Shown: piece after piece, positions 48,090-55,883 of the stretch
Layout of the letters: each line of letters opens with the position of its first letter
How positions within the stretch are numbered: position 1 is the stretch's first letter
Program-made: the position numbers and the translations under genes
NCBI RefSeq assembly: GCF_019396385.1
Contig: NZ_JAHKRN010000058.1
Span: 1-55,883 of the forward strand
DNA length: 55,883 bases
Direction of reading: 5' to 3'
DNA from: Nonomuraea harbinensis
GTDB taxonomy: Bacteria; Actinomycetota; Actinomycetes; Streptosporangiales; Streptosporangiaceae
The notes under the pieces: generated by a model
Told to the model about the DNA's origin: nothing
The model's input: only the letters and a program-made list of their open reading frames with translations
Database searches by the model: none

Positions 48090-49238
48090 GTGCGGCGCGA
48101 GCACGGCGCCCCCCGCGAGGGCTGGGAGAAGACCATCGAGGGCCAGGGCCTGGCCTACCACCGGGCGGCCCACCCCGAGGGCCTCAGCAGGCCCTACTGG
48201 GACGAGTCGGTCCACTACGTCTTCTCCATGGCGGAGGTGGAGTCGCTGGAGGAGCAGGTCGAGGAGCTGCACGAGATGTGCCTGCGTGCCGCCGGGCACG
48301 TGGTCGAGACCGGGCGCTTCGCCGACTTCGCCATCCCCGAGTGGGCCGCCGACGACGTGGCCCGGTCGTGGGAGCGGCGCGACGCCCACCTGTACGCCCG
48401 GTTCGACCTGCGCTACGACGGCACCGGCCCGGCCAAGCTGCTGGAGTACAACGCCGACACGCCGACCTCGCTGCTGGAGTCGTCGGTGATCCAGTGGTTC
48501 TGGCTGAAGGACGCCCACCCCGGCGACGACCAGTGGAACTCCATCCACGAGCGGCTCATCGACCGGTGGCGCGAGATGCCGCTGCCGGCCGGCGCCACCC
48601 ACTTCGCCTGGACCAACATGGACGAGACGGGCGAGGAGGCCATGACCCTGGCCTACCTCCAGGAGACCGCCGAACAGGCGGGCCTGCGCACGGTCGCCGT
48701 CGCCATGGAGGACATCGGCTGGGACGCGCTCAACCGGCGCTTCGTCGACATGGACGAGGAGATGATCCGCTCCGTCTTCAAGCTCTACCCGTGGGAGTGG
48801 ATGCTGTCGGAGCCGTTCGGCCGCCACGCGGTGCGCCACTCCACCTGGATCGAGCCGCTGTGGAAGGCGCTGCTGTCCAACAAGGCGCTGCTGGCCGTGC
48901 TGTGGGAGCTGTACCCCGGTCACCCCAGCCTGCTGCCCGCCTACCTCGACGGCCCGCGCGAGCTGGAGTCCTACATCGCCAAGCCGCTGCTCGGCCGTGA
49001 GGGCGCCTCGATGCGGATAGTCACCCCGGCCCACACCCAGGAGACAGCGGGCTCCTACGGCCGGGAGGGATACGTCTTCCAGGGCTTCGAGGCCCTGCCC
49101 GACTTCGGCGGCCAGCGGCCGGTGCTCGGCGCCTGGGTGATCGGCGACGAGGCGGCCGGGCTGGGCATCCGGGAGACCACCGGCCTGATCACCGACGACA
49201 CCTCGTCCTTCGTACCTCACCGAATCGAGCTCACATGA
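48090..49238 (+). CDS. Glutathionylspermidine synthase-family ATP-grasp ligase
   Basis: The 382-residue protein matches the C-terminal synthetase domain of glutathionylspermidine synthases: RYDGTGPAKLLEYNADTPTSLLESSVIQWFWL, FKLYPWEWMLSEPFGRH, LPAYLDGPRELESYIAKPLLGREGASMRIV (ATP-grasp Lys/Glu/Gly-rich loop) and a GAWVIGDEAAGLGIRET end. The amidase domain is absent, as in YgiC/YjfC. Actinomycetes use mycothiol and generally lack glutathione, so the substrate is probably another peptide or amine. GTG 48090; overlaps the DUF350 gene by ATGA. Confidence 0.9.
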   Translation: MRREHGAPREGWEKTIEGQGLAYHRAAHPEGLSRPYWDESVHYVFSMAEVESLEEQVEELHEMCLRAAGHVVETGRFADFAIPEWAADDVARSWERRDAHLYARFDLRYDGTGPAKLLEYNADTPTSLLESSVIQWFWLKDAHPGDDQWNSIHERLIDRWREMPLPAGATHFAWTNMDETGEEAMTLAYLQETAEQAGLRTVAVAMEDIGWDALNRRFVDMDEEMIRSVFKLYPWEWMLSEPFGRHAVRHSTWIEPLWKALLSNKALLAVLWELYPGHPSLLPAYLDGPRELESYIAKPLLGREGASMRIVTPAHTQETAGSYGREGYVFQGFEALPDFGGQRPVLGAWVIGDEAAGLGIRETTGLITDDTSSFVPHRIELT

Positions 49239-49666
49239 CTCTGCTGGAGACCCTTCTGCGTGGCGCGGGCGCCATCGCCTCCTACGCGGCCGTCGGCGTC
49301 ATCCTGATGATCGTCGGCTTCTACGTGATCGACCTGGCGACCCCGGGCCGGCTGAGCGAGGTCATCCGCAGCCAGCGCAACCCGAACGCCACGCTGCTGG
49401 CCTCCTCGGCGATGGCCGCCGTGGGGCTCATCGTCGCGGCCTCGATCTGGTCGTCCGGCGGGCGGCTGGCCGAGGGGCTGGCGGGCACCGCCGTGTTCGG
49501 CCTGGTCGGCATCGTGGTGCAGACGCTGGCGATGCTGCTGTTCGACCGGGTGGCGGGCATCTCGGTGCGCGATCTGGTCAAGGAGCCGGAGCTGCAGCCG
49601 GGCGCCAGGCTGCTGGCGGTCACGCACGTCGCGATCGGCCTGATCACCGCCGTCGCGGTCATCTGA
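49235..49666 (+). CDS. DUF350 (YjfL-like) membrane protein
   Basis: The 143-residue protein has four hydrophobic segments: SYAAVGVILMIVGFYVIDLATPG, LLASSAMAAVGLIVAASIW, AVFGLVGIVVQTLAMLLFD and a last helix LAVTHVAIGLITAVAVI. The repeated layout (two helices, twice) and VGFYVIDLATPGRL are typical of DUF350. The start overlaps the ATP-grasp stop (ATGA). Together with the two genes before it, this copies the YjfM-YjfC-YjfL association of enterobacteria. Confidence 0.88.
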   Translation: MTLLETLLRGAGAIASYAAVGVILMIVGFYVIDLATPGRLSEVIRSQRNPNATLLASSAMAAVGLIVAASIWSSGGRLAEGLAGTAVFGLVGIVVQTLAMLLFDRVAGISVRDLVKEPELQPGARLLAVTHVAIGLITAVAVI

Positions 49667-49688
49667 CGGGACCTGGCACTCTAGGAGC

Positions 49689-50855
49689 GTGACAGACCGG
49701 ACCCGGGAGGACACCACTCGCAGGCTTGAGCGGGCCATGGGCGCGCTCGGCACGGCCGCCATGGCCCGGATGGACGAGCAGCTGCCCTGGTTCCGCGCGC
49801 TCAGCGCCGAGGACCGCTCGTGGGTGGGGCTGGTGGCCCAGGCGGGCATCGCCGCGTTCGTGGAGTGGTTCCAGTACGCCGGCGAGGACCGCCCGACACC
49901 CAGCATCGAGTTCTTCGGCACCGCTCCGCGCGAGCTGAAGCGCTCGATCTCGCTGCAGCAGACCGTCGACATCGTCCGGGTCGTGGTGGAGGTGGTGGAG
50001 GCACAGGTCGACCAGCTGGCCGCGCCCGGCGGCGAGGAGCAGCTGGAGCAGGCCATGCTCCGCTACACCCGCGACGTGGCGTTCGCGGCGGCGCACGTCT
50101 ACGCTCGCGAGGCCGAGGCCAGGGGGGCGTGGGACGCCCGGCTGGAAGCGCTGATCGTGGACGCCCTGGTGCGCGGCGAGGTCGACGACGGACTCCATTC
50201 GTGGGCCGCCGCGCTCGGCTGGACGTCCTCCCCCGTGGTCGTGATCGCCGGTCACGCGCCCGACGGCGACCCGCGCGAGGTGATCGACGGGCTGCGCGAG
50301 CGGGGCCGCCGCATCGGCATGGAGCTGCTCGCCGGGGTGCAGGCCGACCGGCTGATCGTGATCGTGGGCGGCGCGGGCAGCGTCAACGACGCGGCCCGCC
50401 AGGTCGTGGCCCGCTTCGGCCAGGGCCCGATCGTCATCGGGCCCGAGGTGAACGACCTGCACGCCGCCGCCAACTCGGCCAGGGCCGCGCTGGCCGGGCT
50501 GAAGGCGAGCTCCGGCTGGCCCGACGCGCCCCGTCCGGTGCACGCCGAGGACCTGCTCGCCGAGCGGGCGCTCGACGGCGACGAGGCCGCCAGGGAGCAG
50601 CTCGTGGAGAACGTCTACCTGCCGCTGGCCGGCACCCCGCTGCTCGACACGCTCGCGACGTACCTGGAGCAGGGCACCTCGCTGGAGGCGACCGCGCGGC
50701 TGCTGTTCGTGCACCCGAACACGGTGCGCTACCGGCTCAAGAAGATCACCGAACTGACCGGATACCAGCCGACCGAGGGCCGTTCGGCCTTCACGCTGCA
50801 GGTCGGGCTCATCCTCGGCCGGCTCGCGGAAAGCGCCGTAACCTGGCGGCCTTAA
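49689..50855 (+). CDS. fasR: FasR-type fatty-acid synthase regulator (PucR/CdaR family)
   Basis: The 388-residue protein has a long N-terminal domain (RALSAEDRSWVGLVAQAGIAAFVEWFQ, about 40-75). A C-terminal PucR helix-turn-helix follows: PLLDTLATYLEQGTSLEATARLLFVHPNTVRYRLKKITELTGYQPTEGRSAFTLQVGLILGRLA. Directly upstream of fabD, it corresponds to S. coelicolor FasR and M. tuberculosis Rv2242; FasR is known to activate the fabD operon in Streptomyces. GTG 49689 follows GGAG. A dyad lies between it and fabD. Confidence 0.9.
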   Translation: MTDRTREDTTRRLERAMGALGTAAMARMDEQLPWFRALSAEDRSWVGLVAQAGIAAFVEWFQYAGEDRPTPSIEFFGTAPRELKRSISLQQTVDIVRVVVEVVEAQVDQLAAPGGEEQLEQAMLRYTRDVAFAAAHVYAREAEARGAWDARLEALIVDALVRGEVDDGLHSWAAALGWTSSPVVVIAGHAPDGDPREVIDGLRERGRRIGMELLAGVQADRLIVIVGGAGSVNDAARQVVARFGQGPIVIGPEVNDLHAAANSARAALAGLKASSGWPDAPRPVHAEDLLAERALDGDEAAREQLVENVYLPLAGTPLLDTLATYLEQGTSLEATARLLFVHPNTVRYRLKKITELTGYQPTEGRSAFTLQVGLILGRLAESAVTWRP

Positions 50856-50867
50856 CGTAACCGGAGC

Positions 50868-50889
50868 GAAACCCGAACTGTGGGGTTCC
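50868..50889 (+). promoter_or_regulatory. Candidate FasR site before fabD
   Basis: In the 96-bp gap between fasR and fabD, GAAACCC (50868-50874) and GGGTTCC (50883-50889) form an imperfect dyad (core AACCC/GGGTT). FasR is expected to bind here by analogy with Streptomyces; the exact site is a guess. Confidence 0.35.
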
Positions 50890-50951
50890 TACAAAGCACC
50901 CCGGACAAAGTGTGTGCAGATCTTCATCAGCGTGTCGGACTTCTACAGGGC

Positions 50952-51860
50952 ATGGTTGACTTCGTGCTTGTACTCGTCGCGCCGGGCCAAGGCGCCCAAA
51001 CACCAGGTTTCCTCACTCCGTGGCTCGAGCTTCCCGGCGTGGCGGACCGGCTGGCCGCCTGGTCCGACGTGGCCGGGATCGACCTGATCGCCTGCGGCAC
51101 CGTCGCGGGAGCCGACGAGATCCGCGACACCGCCATCGCCCAGCCGCTGCTCGTGGCCGCGGCCCTGGCCTCCGCCGAAGTGCTCGGCGCGGCGCCCGAC
51201 GTGCTGGCCGGCCACAGCGTCGGCGAGTTCGCCACCGCGGCGCTGGCCGGCGTGCTGACCCCGGAGCAGGCGCTCGCCCTGGTCAGCGAGCGCGGGCAGG
51301 CCATGGCGAAGGCGGCGGCGACCGCCGCGACCGGCATGACCGCGGTGCTCGGCGGCGCCGAGGACGACGTCCTGGCCGCGCTCGACAAGCACGGCCTGAC
51401 GCCCGCCAACATCAACGGCGCCGGTCAGATCGTCGCGGGCGGCACCGTCGAGCAGCTCGCCGCGCTGAAGGCCGAGCCTCCTGCGCGCGCCCGGCTGATC
51501 CCACTGTCGGTCGCGGGCGCCTTCCACACCGTCCACATGGCCCCCGCCGTCGAGCAGCTGCGCGAGGCCGCCGCCCAGATCGAGCCCGGTGACCCCGAGG
51601 TCACGCTGCTGTCCAACGCCGACGGCGCCGCCGTCGCGGGCGGCGGTGAGCTCATGCGCCGCCTCGTCGACCAGGTGAGCAACCCCGTGCGCTGGGACGC
51701 CTGCATGGCCACGATGGCCGAGCTGGGCGTCACCCGGATGATCGAGCTGCTGCCCGGCGGCACGCTGACCGGCCTGGCCAGGCGCGGGCTGCGCGGCGTC
51801 GAGACCGTGGCGCTCAAGACCCCCGACGACCTCGACGCAGCCAGGGAGCTGATGAAGTGA
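50952..51860 (+). CDS. fabD: Malonyl-CoA:ACP transacylase
   Basis: The 302-residue protein has LVAPGQGAQTPGFL near the N-terminus, the nucleophile motif LAGHSVGEFATAALAGVL (Ser in GHSVGE, about residue 87), the catalytic His in PLSVAGAFHTVHMAPA, and the GQIVAGGTVEQLAAL region. It transfers malonyl from CoA to ACP for fatty-acid elongation. ATG 50952 is preferred, preceded by ACAGGG. The stop overlaps fabH (ATGA-type, GTG start). Confidence 0.95.
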   Translation: MVDFVLVLVAPGQGAQTPGFLTPWLELPGVADRLAAWSDVAGIDLIACGTVAGADEIRDTAIAQPLLVAAALASAEVLGAAPDVLAGHSVGEFATAALAGVLTPEQALALVSERGQAMAKAAATAATGMTAVLGGAEDDVLAALDKHGLTPANINGAGQIVAGGTVEQLAALKAEPPARARLIPLSVAGAFHTVHMAPAVEQLREAAAQIEPGDPEVTLLSNADGAAVAGGGELMRRLVDQVSNPVRWDACMATMAELGVTRMIELLPGGTLTGLARRGLRGVETVALKTPDDLDAARELMK

Positions 51861-52813
51861 GGATCCTCGAAACCGCGCCGGGGGCGAAGCTGCTGGCGCT
51901 CGGCCACTACCAGCCTTCCACCATCGTCTCCAACGAGCAGCTGGCCAAGACCATGGACACCAGCGACGAGTGGATCCAGTCCCGCGTCGGCATCAAGGAG
52001 CGCCGGGTCGCCGGCGACGCGGAGAGCCTGGAAGACATGGCCGCCCAGGCGGGCGGCAAGGCTCTGGCGGCGAGCGGCCTGGCCGCCTCCGACGTCGACC
52101 TGGTGATCGTGGCCACCTGCACGCTGGAGAGCCAGATCCCCAACGCCGCCGCCGTGGTGGCGCACCGGCTGGGCATCGACGCGCCCGGCGCGTTCGACGT
52201 GAACGCCGCGTGCGCGGGCTTCTGCTACGCGCTCGCCACCGCCGACAACGCCATCCGCGCGGGCTCGGCCAGGCACGTGCTGGTCATCGGCGCGGAGAAG
52301 CTGTCGCAGTGGATCGACTGGACCGACCGGTCCACCGCGGTGATCTTCGCCGACGGGGCGGGCGCGGCCGTGGTCGGCCCGTCCGACGCCCCGGGCATCG
52401 GCCCGGTGGTCTGGGGCAGCTCGGGCGACAGGTCCGACGCCATCATGATCCCCGACCGCCACGGCTCCCTCCGCCAGGAGGGTCAGACCGTGTTCCGGTG
52501 GGCCACCACCGCCCTCCACCCGGTCGCCAAGCAGGCGTGCGAGCGCGCGGGCGTCGACCCGTCCGAGCTGTCCGCCTTCATCCCCCATCAGGCCAACCTG
52601 CGCATCATCGAGGCCATCGCCCGCAAGCTGGGCGCCGACAAGGCCGTCGTCGCCCGTGACATCGTGCACGCCGGCAACACCTCGGCCGCCTCGATCCCGC
52701 TCGCGCTCTCGCGCATGCTGGAGCGCGGCGAGGTCCGCTCGGGCGAGCTCGCGCTCGTCCTCGGCTTCGGCGCCGGCCTCACGTACGCGGGCCAGGTCAT
52801 CGAGATCCCCTAG
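51857..52813 (+). CDS. fabH: 3-oxoacyl-ACP synthase III
   Basis: The 318-residue KAS III carries the Cys-His-Asn triad: Cys in DVNAACAGFCYAL (about 113), His in FIPHQANLRIIEAI and Asn in HAGNTSAASIPLAL. The N-terminal TSDEWIQSRVGIKERRV motif is typical. It condenses acyl-CoA starters with malonyl-ACP; actinomycete enzymes often prefer branched starters. GTG 51857 overlaps the fabD stop. Confidence 0.96.
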   Translation: MRILETAPGAKLLALGHYQPSTIVSNEQLAKTMDTSDEWIQSRVGIKERRVAGDAESLEDMAAQAGGKALAASGLAASDVDLVIVATCTLESQIPNAAAVVAHRLGIDAPGAFDVNAACAGFCYALATADNAIRAGSARHVLVIGAEKLSQWIDWTDRSTAVIFADGAGAAVVGPSDAPGIGPVVWGSSGDRSDAIMIPDRHGSLRQEGQTVFRWATTALHPVAKQACERAGVDPSELSAFIPHQANLRIIEAIARKLGADKAVVARDIVHAGNTSAASIPLALSRMLERGEVRSGELALVLGFGAGLTYAGQVIEIP

Positions 52814-52887
52814 TCCCCCGTACGATCTCTCAGAGCTTGCACGGCCAGTCCGTGCAGAACCCAGGAAACCAAAGGAGAACCAACGAC

Positions 52888-53127
52888 ATGGCTGCCACCG
52901 AGCAGGAGATCCTCGAGGGCCTCGGCAAGATCATCAACGAGATCACCGGGATCCCGGCCTCTGAGGTGACCCCCGAGAAGAGCTTCGTGGACGACCTCGA
53001 CATCGACTCCCTGTCCATGGTCGAGATCGCCGTGGCCGCCCAGGACGAGTTCGGCGTCGAGATTCCCGACGACCAGCTCAAGAACCTGAAGACGGTCAAG
53101 GACGTCCTCACCTTCATCCAGAACTGA
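52888..53127 (+). CDS. acpP: Acyl carrier protein
   Basis: The 79-residue acidic protein carries the 4'-phosphopantetheine site FVDDLDIDSLSMVEIAVA (Ser in DSL, about residue 40), an ACP hallmark. It carries acyl chains through the fab enzymes. ATG 52888 follows AAAGGAG, and the upstream in-frame extension was not included. Confidence 0.97.
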   Translation: MAATEQEILEGLGKIINEITGIPASEVTPEKSFVDDLDIDSLSMVEIAVAAQDEFGVEIPDDQLKNLKTVKDVLTFIQN

Positions 53128-53166
53128 AGTCCGGCAACACCAGCTGATCGACAAGGAGTGCGGAAC

Positions 53167-54399
53167 GTGAGTGCAAACCGGGTACGTGTCGTCGTCACCG
53201 GGCTCGGCGCGACGACGCCCGTCGGTGGAGACGCCACTTCCTCCTGGTCGGCGCTCCTCGCCGGTCAGTCGGGCGTCGCGACGCTCACCGAAGACTGGGT
53301 CGACACCGTCCCCGTGACGTTCGCGGGGACGGCCGCCGTCGACCCGGCCGAGGTCCTGCCCCGGCCCGAGGCCCGCAGGCTCGACCGCAGCGAGCAGTTC
53401 GCCATGGTCGCCGCCCGCGAGGCCTGGCAGGACGCCGGCGCCCCCGAGGTGGCGCCGGAGCGGCTCGGCGTGGTCGTGTCCAGCGGCATCGGCGGCATCA
53501 ACACCACCCTGTCCGCCTACGACACCTACAAGGAGCGCGGCTGGAACCGGCTGTCGCCCTTCACGGTGCCGATGCTCATGCCCAACGGGCCGGCCGCCTG
53601 GATCGGCCTCGACCGGGGCGCCCAGGCCGGGGTGCACGCCACCGTGTCCGCCTGCGCCTCCGGCGCCGAGGCCATCGGCTACGCGATGGACATGATCAGG
53701 GCCGGCCGGGCCGACGTGGTGATCGCCGGCGGCACCGAAGCCGCCATCCACGGCCTCAACATCGCGGCGTTCGCCGCCGCCAGGGCCATGTCCACGCGCA
53801 ACGACGACCCGCAGGGGGCGTCGCGGCCGTGGGACCGCGAGCGCGACGGGTTCGTGCTCGGCGAGGGCGCGGGCATCCTGGTGCTGGAGAGCGAGGAGTT
53901 CGCCAGGGCGCGGGGCGCGCGCATCTACGCCTACGCCGCCGGTGTCGGCTACTCGGCCGACTCCCACCACATCACCCAGCCCGAGCCCGAGGGCCGCGGC
54001 ATCATCATGGCGATGACCCAGGCTCTCACCGACGGCGATCTGACGGGCCAGGACGTCAAGCACGTCAACGCGCACGCCACCGCCACCCCCGCCGGGGACG
54101 TCATCGAGGTGCAGGCCGTCGCCAAGGCCATCGGCACCCACCCGCTGGTCACCTCGACCAAGTCCATGACGGGTCACCTCCTGGGCGGCGCGGGCGGCAT
54201 CGAGTCCGTCTTCACCGTCAAGGCGCTCCACGAGCGGATCGTCCCCGCCACCATCAACCTCAACGACATCGACGACGGCATCGAGGTGGATCTCGTCCAC
54301 GGCGAGAACCGCACCCTGCCGGAAGGCGACATCGCCGCGGTCAACAACTCGTTCGGTTTCGGCGGCCACAACGTGACCGTCGTGTTCAAGGGGGCTTAA
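53167..54399 (+). CDS. fabF: 3-oxoacyl-ACP synthase II
   Basis: The 410-residue KAS II/FabF has the Cys-His-His triad: Cys in ATVSACASGAEAIGYAMDMI, His in VNAHATATPAGDVIEV and His in NNSFGFGGHNVTVVF, plus Lys in TSTKSMTGHLLGGAG. It elongates acyl-ACPs with malonyl-ACP. GTG 53167 has AGGAG eight bases upstream; the GTG at 53158 overlaps that element and is unlikely. Confidence 0.95.
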   Translation: MSANRVRVVVTGLGATTPVGGDATSSWSALLAGQSGVATLTEDWVDTVPVTFAGTAAVDPAEVLPRPEARRLDRSEQFAMVAAREAWQDAGAPEVAPERLGVVVSSGIGGINTTLSAYDTYKERGWNRLSPFTVPMLMPNGPAAWIGLDRGAQAGVHATVSACASGAEAIGYAMDMIRAGRADVVIAGGTEAAIHGLNIAAFAAARAMSTRNDDPQGASRPWDRERDGFVLGEGAGILVLESEEFARARGARIYAYAAGVGYSADSHHITQPEPEGRGIIMAMTQALTDGDLTGQDVKHVNAHATATPAGDVIEVQAVAKAIGTHPLVTSTKSMTGHLLGGAGGIESVFTVKALHERIVPATINLNDIDDGIEVDLVHGENRTLPEGDIAAVNNSFGFGGHNVTVVFKGA

Positions 54400-55824
54400 A
54401 TGACCGTGCTCGACAACCGTGTGCCCACCGAAGGCGCCGACCAGGAGCCTGCTGATCCCCGAGACCCCGTCGTACGACTCGCCGCGCTCCTCGACGAGGG
54501 TTCGCTGCGGCTGATCACTCCCCAGGACAAGAGCGGCGTGCTCGCCGCCATGGGCCGCGTCGAGGGTGTTCCCGTCGTCGCCTTCTGCAGTGACGCCCGC
54601 TTCCAGGGCGGCGCGATGGGCAGCGAGGGCTGCGAGCACATCGTGCACGCCTACGACGTGGCCGTCCGTGAGCGGGTGCCGATCCTCGGGATCTGGCATT
54701 CCGGCGGTGCGCGACTCGCCGAAGGCGCCGAGTCGCTGCACGCCGTCGGCCGCGTGTTCGCGGCCATGACGAAGGCGTCCGGCATCGTGCCGCAGATCTC
54801 GGTCGTGGTCGGCGCGGCCGCCGGCGGCGCCGCCTACGGGCCGGCGCTGACCGACCTGGTGATCCTCGCCGACTCGGGCCGCATCTTCGTCACCGGCCCC
54901 GACGTGGTACGCAGCGTCACCGGCGAGAACGTCGACAGCGCCGCGCTGGGCGGTGTCGAGCCCCACAGCAAGCGCAGCGGCGTCGTCCACGTCGTCACCA
55001 AGACCGAGACCGAGGCGCTGCTCAAGGCGCGCCAGCTGGCCATGCTCCTGGGCCACCAGGGCCGGGTCCGTCCCGCCGGCATCGAGGAGGTCGACTTCTC
55101 CAGCCTGCTGCCGGAGTCGGCGCGCCGCGCCTACGACGTCAAGCCGCTGGTCAACGGCCTGCTGGACGAGCCGGGCATCGAGCTCCACCCGAAGTGGGCG
55201 CCCAACGTCGTCACGTCGCTGGGCCGGCTCGGCGGGCGCACCGTCGGCGTGATCGCCAACAACCCGATGCGGCTGGGCGGCTGCCTCGACGCCACCTCCG
55301 CCGAGAAGGCGGCGCGGTTCGTCCGCATGTGCGACGCCTTCGGGGTGCCGCTGGTCGTGGTCGTGGACGTGCCCGGCTACCTGCCCGGCGTCGGCCAGGA
55401 GCATGACGGCGTGGTGCGCCGCGGCGCCAAGCTGCTGCACGCGTTCGCCGAGGCGTCGGTGCCACGGGTCACGCTGGTCACGCGCAAGGCCTACGGCGGC
55501 GCGTACATCGCGATGAACTCCCGCTCGCTGGGCGCCACCAAGGTGTTCGCCTGGCCGACGGCCGAGATCGCGGTCATGGGCCCGGTGGCGGCGGTGCGGA
55601 TCCTCAAGCGGCGCGAGCTGGCGGCGGCGCCGGAGGAGGAGCGGGCCGACCTGGAGCACCGGCTGGCCGCGGAGCACGAGAAGCTCGCGGGCGGGCTCAC
55701 CCGCGCGCAGGAGCTGGGCGTCATCGACGAGGTGATCAAGCCGGAGGAGACCCGCGGCGCGATCGCCAAGGTCCTCGCCCAGGCCACTCCCGCCAGGGGC
55801 GCGCACGGGAACATCCCGCTGTAG
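54400..55824 (+). CDS. accD: Acyl-CoA carboxylase beta subunit (carboxyltransferase)
   Basis: The 474-residue protein has the biotin-dependent carboxyltransferase plan. The N half has ISVVVGAAAGGAAYGPALTDLVILADSGRIFVTGPDVVRSVTGENV. The C half has GVPLVVVVDVPGYLPGVGQEHDGVVRRGAKLLHAFAEASVPRVTLVTRKAYGGAYIAMNS. The length and place after fabF match AccD6 of mycobacteria (473 residues). It makes malonyl-CoA with an unlinked biotinylated alpha subunit. ATG 54400 follows the fabF stop directly. Confidence 0.93.
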   Translation: MTVLDNRVPTEGADQEPADPRDPVVRLAALLDEGSLRLITPQDKSGVLAAMGRVEGVPVVAFCSDARFQGGAMGSEGCEHIVHAYDVAVRERVPILGIWHSGGARLAEGAESLHAVGRVFAAMTKASGIVPQISVVVGAAAGGAAYGPALTDLVILADSGRIFVTGPDVVRSVTGENVDSAALGGVEPHSKRSGVVHVVTKTETEALLKARQLAMLLGHQGRVRPAGIEEVDFSSLLPESARRAYDVKPLVNGLLDEPGIELHPKWAPNVVTSLGRLGGRTVGVIANNPMRLGGCLDATSAEKAARFVRMCDAFGVPLVVVVDVPGYLPGVGQEHDGVVRRGAKLLHAFAEASVPRVTLVTRKAYGGAYIAMNSRSLGATKVFAWPTAEIAVMGPVAAVRILKRRELAAAPEEERADLEHRLAAEHEKLAGGLTRAQELGVIDEVIKPEETRGAIAKVLAQATPARGAHGNIPL

Positions 55825-55840
55825 TCCAAGCACGAAAAAG

Positions 55841-55870
55841 GGGCCCCGCACCGTGACCGGTGCGGGGCCC
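55841..55870 (+). terminator. fab operon terminator
   Basis: A 12-bp perfect stem GGGCCCCGCACC (55841-55852) with GGTGCGGGGCCC (55859-55870) and a trailing TTTC follows accD by 17 nt, closing the fasR/fab operon. Confidence 0.85.
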
Positions 55871-55883
55871 TTTCGCGTCGCAG

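Noticed and set aside
52810..55851. 1013-codon minus-strand ORF over acpP-fabF-accD
   Set aside because: Shadow of three well-defined fab genes on the plus strand.

Overview
The window is high-GC actinobacterial DNA (mostly GC-ending codons, many GTG starts, ATGA stop/start overlaps, a mycothiol-type isomerase family gene, and the ahpE-DUF3052-aceE and fasR-fabD-fabH-acpP-fabF-accD blocks). It looks like a chromosomal segment of a filamentous actinomycete, perhaps of the Streptosporangiales (Nonomuraea-like). That placement is inference from gene content, not a database match.

Layout. (a) 1-8.6 kb: a lipoprotein, then a tightly overlapped minus-strand nitrate assimilation operon: narK transporter, molybdopterin nitrate reductase, FAD/BFD reductase, nirB, nirD. 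Its 5' leader can fold into a hairpin that reaches into the narK Shine-Dalgarno. (b) 8.6-19.6 kb: a divergent epoxide hydrolase/WYL regulator pair, a small membrane protein, two facing pseudogene stumps (an alcohol dehydrogenase and a TetR regulator, both without N-termini), GNAT, a 39-residue membrane protein, a DUF418 protein, a Tet(M)-type ribosome-protection GTPase with a well-initiated upstream leader ORF, an HD hydrolase, a second lipoprotein, an ABM monooxygenase, a VOC protein and a frameshifted orphan histidine kinase. (c) 19.8-22.9 kb: the most unusual locus, a secreted, very acidic 699-residue protein made of 15 exact 12-residue repeats and 51 pentapeptide repeats, beside a small membrane protein. 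(d) 22.9-36.1 kb: an accessory detoxification/regulation belt. Glycosyltransferase, hydrolases, a quinone reductase, a RibD-type reductase, SnoaL-fold and NUDIX genes are each paired with a TetR, MarR, GbsR or HxlR regulator. Long dyad operators lie in the intergenic gaps. (e) 36.1-36.7 kb: debris of an integrated element (tyrosine-integrase C-terminus) against the 3' end of a tRNA-Val(TAC) gene. (f) 36.7-55.9 kb: core genes. These are ROK kinase, zinc ribbon, AhpE-like peroxiredoxin, DUF3052, YjbQ, DUF1918, aceE, a secreted tripeptidyl-aminopeptidase-like hydrolase, MDMPI, a VOC pseudogene, WYL, PHP, a three-gene DUF1190-like/ATP-grasp/DUF350 operon, then fasR and the type II fatty-acid synthase operon ending at a strong terminator.

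How it works together. The nas/nir operon takes up nitrate and reduces it to ammonium. aceE makes acetyl-CoA, and accD-fabD-fabH-acpP-fabF turn it into fatty acids under the PucR-type regulator FasR. The central belt looks like inducible one-regulator/one-enzyme cassettes. The best candidates for something undescribed are the double-array secreted repeat protein, the overlapping leader ORF of the ribosome-protection gene, and the actinobacterial ATP-grasp/DUF350 operon.
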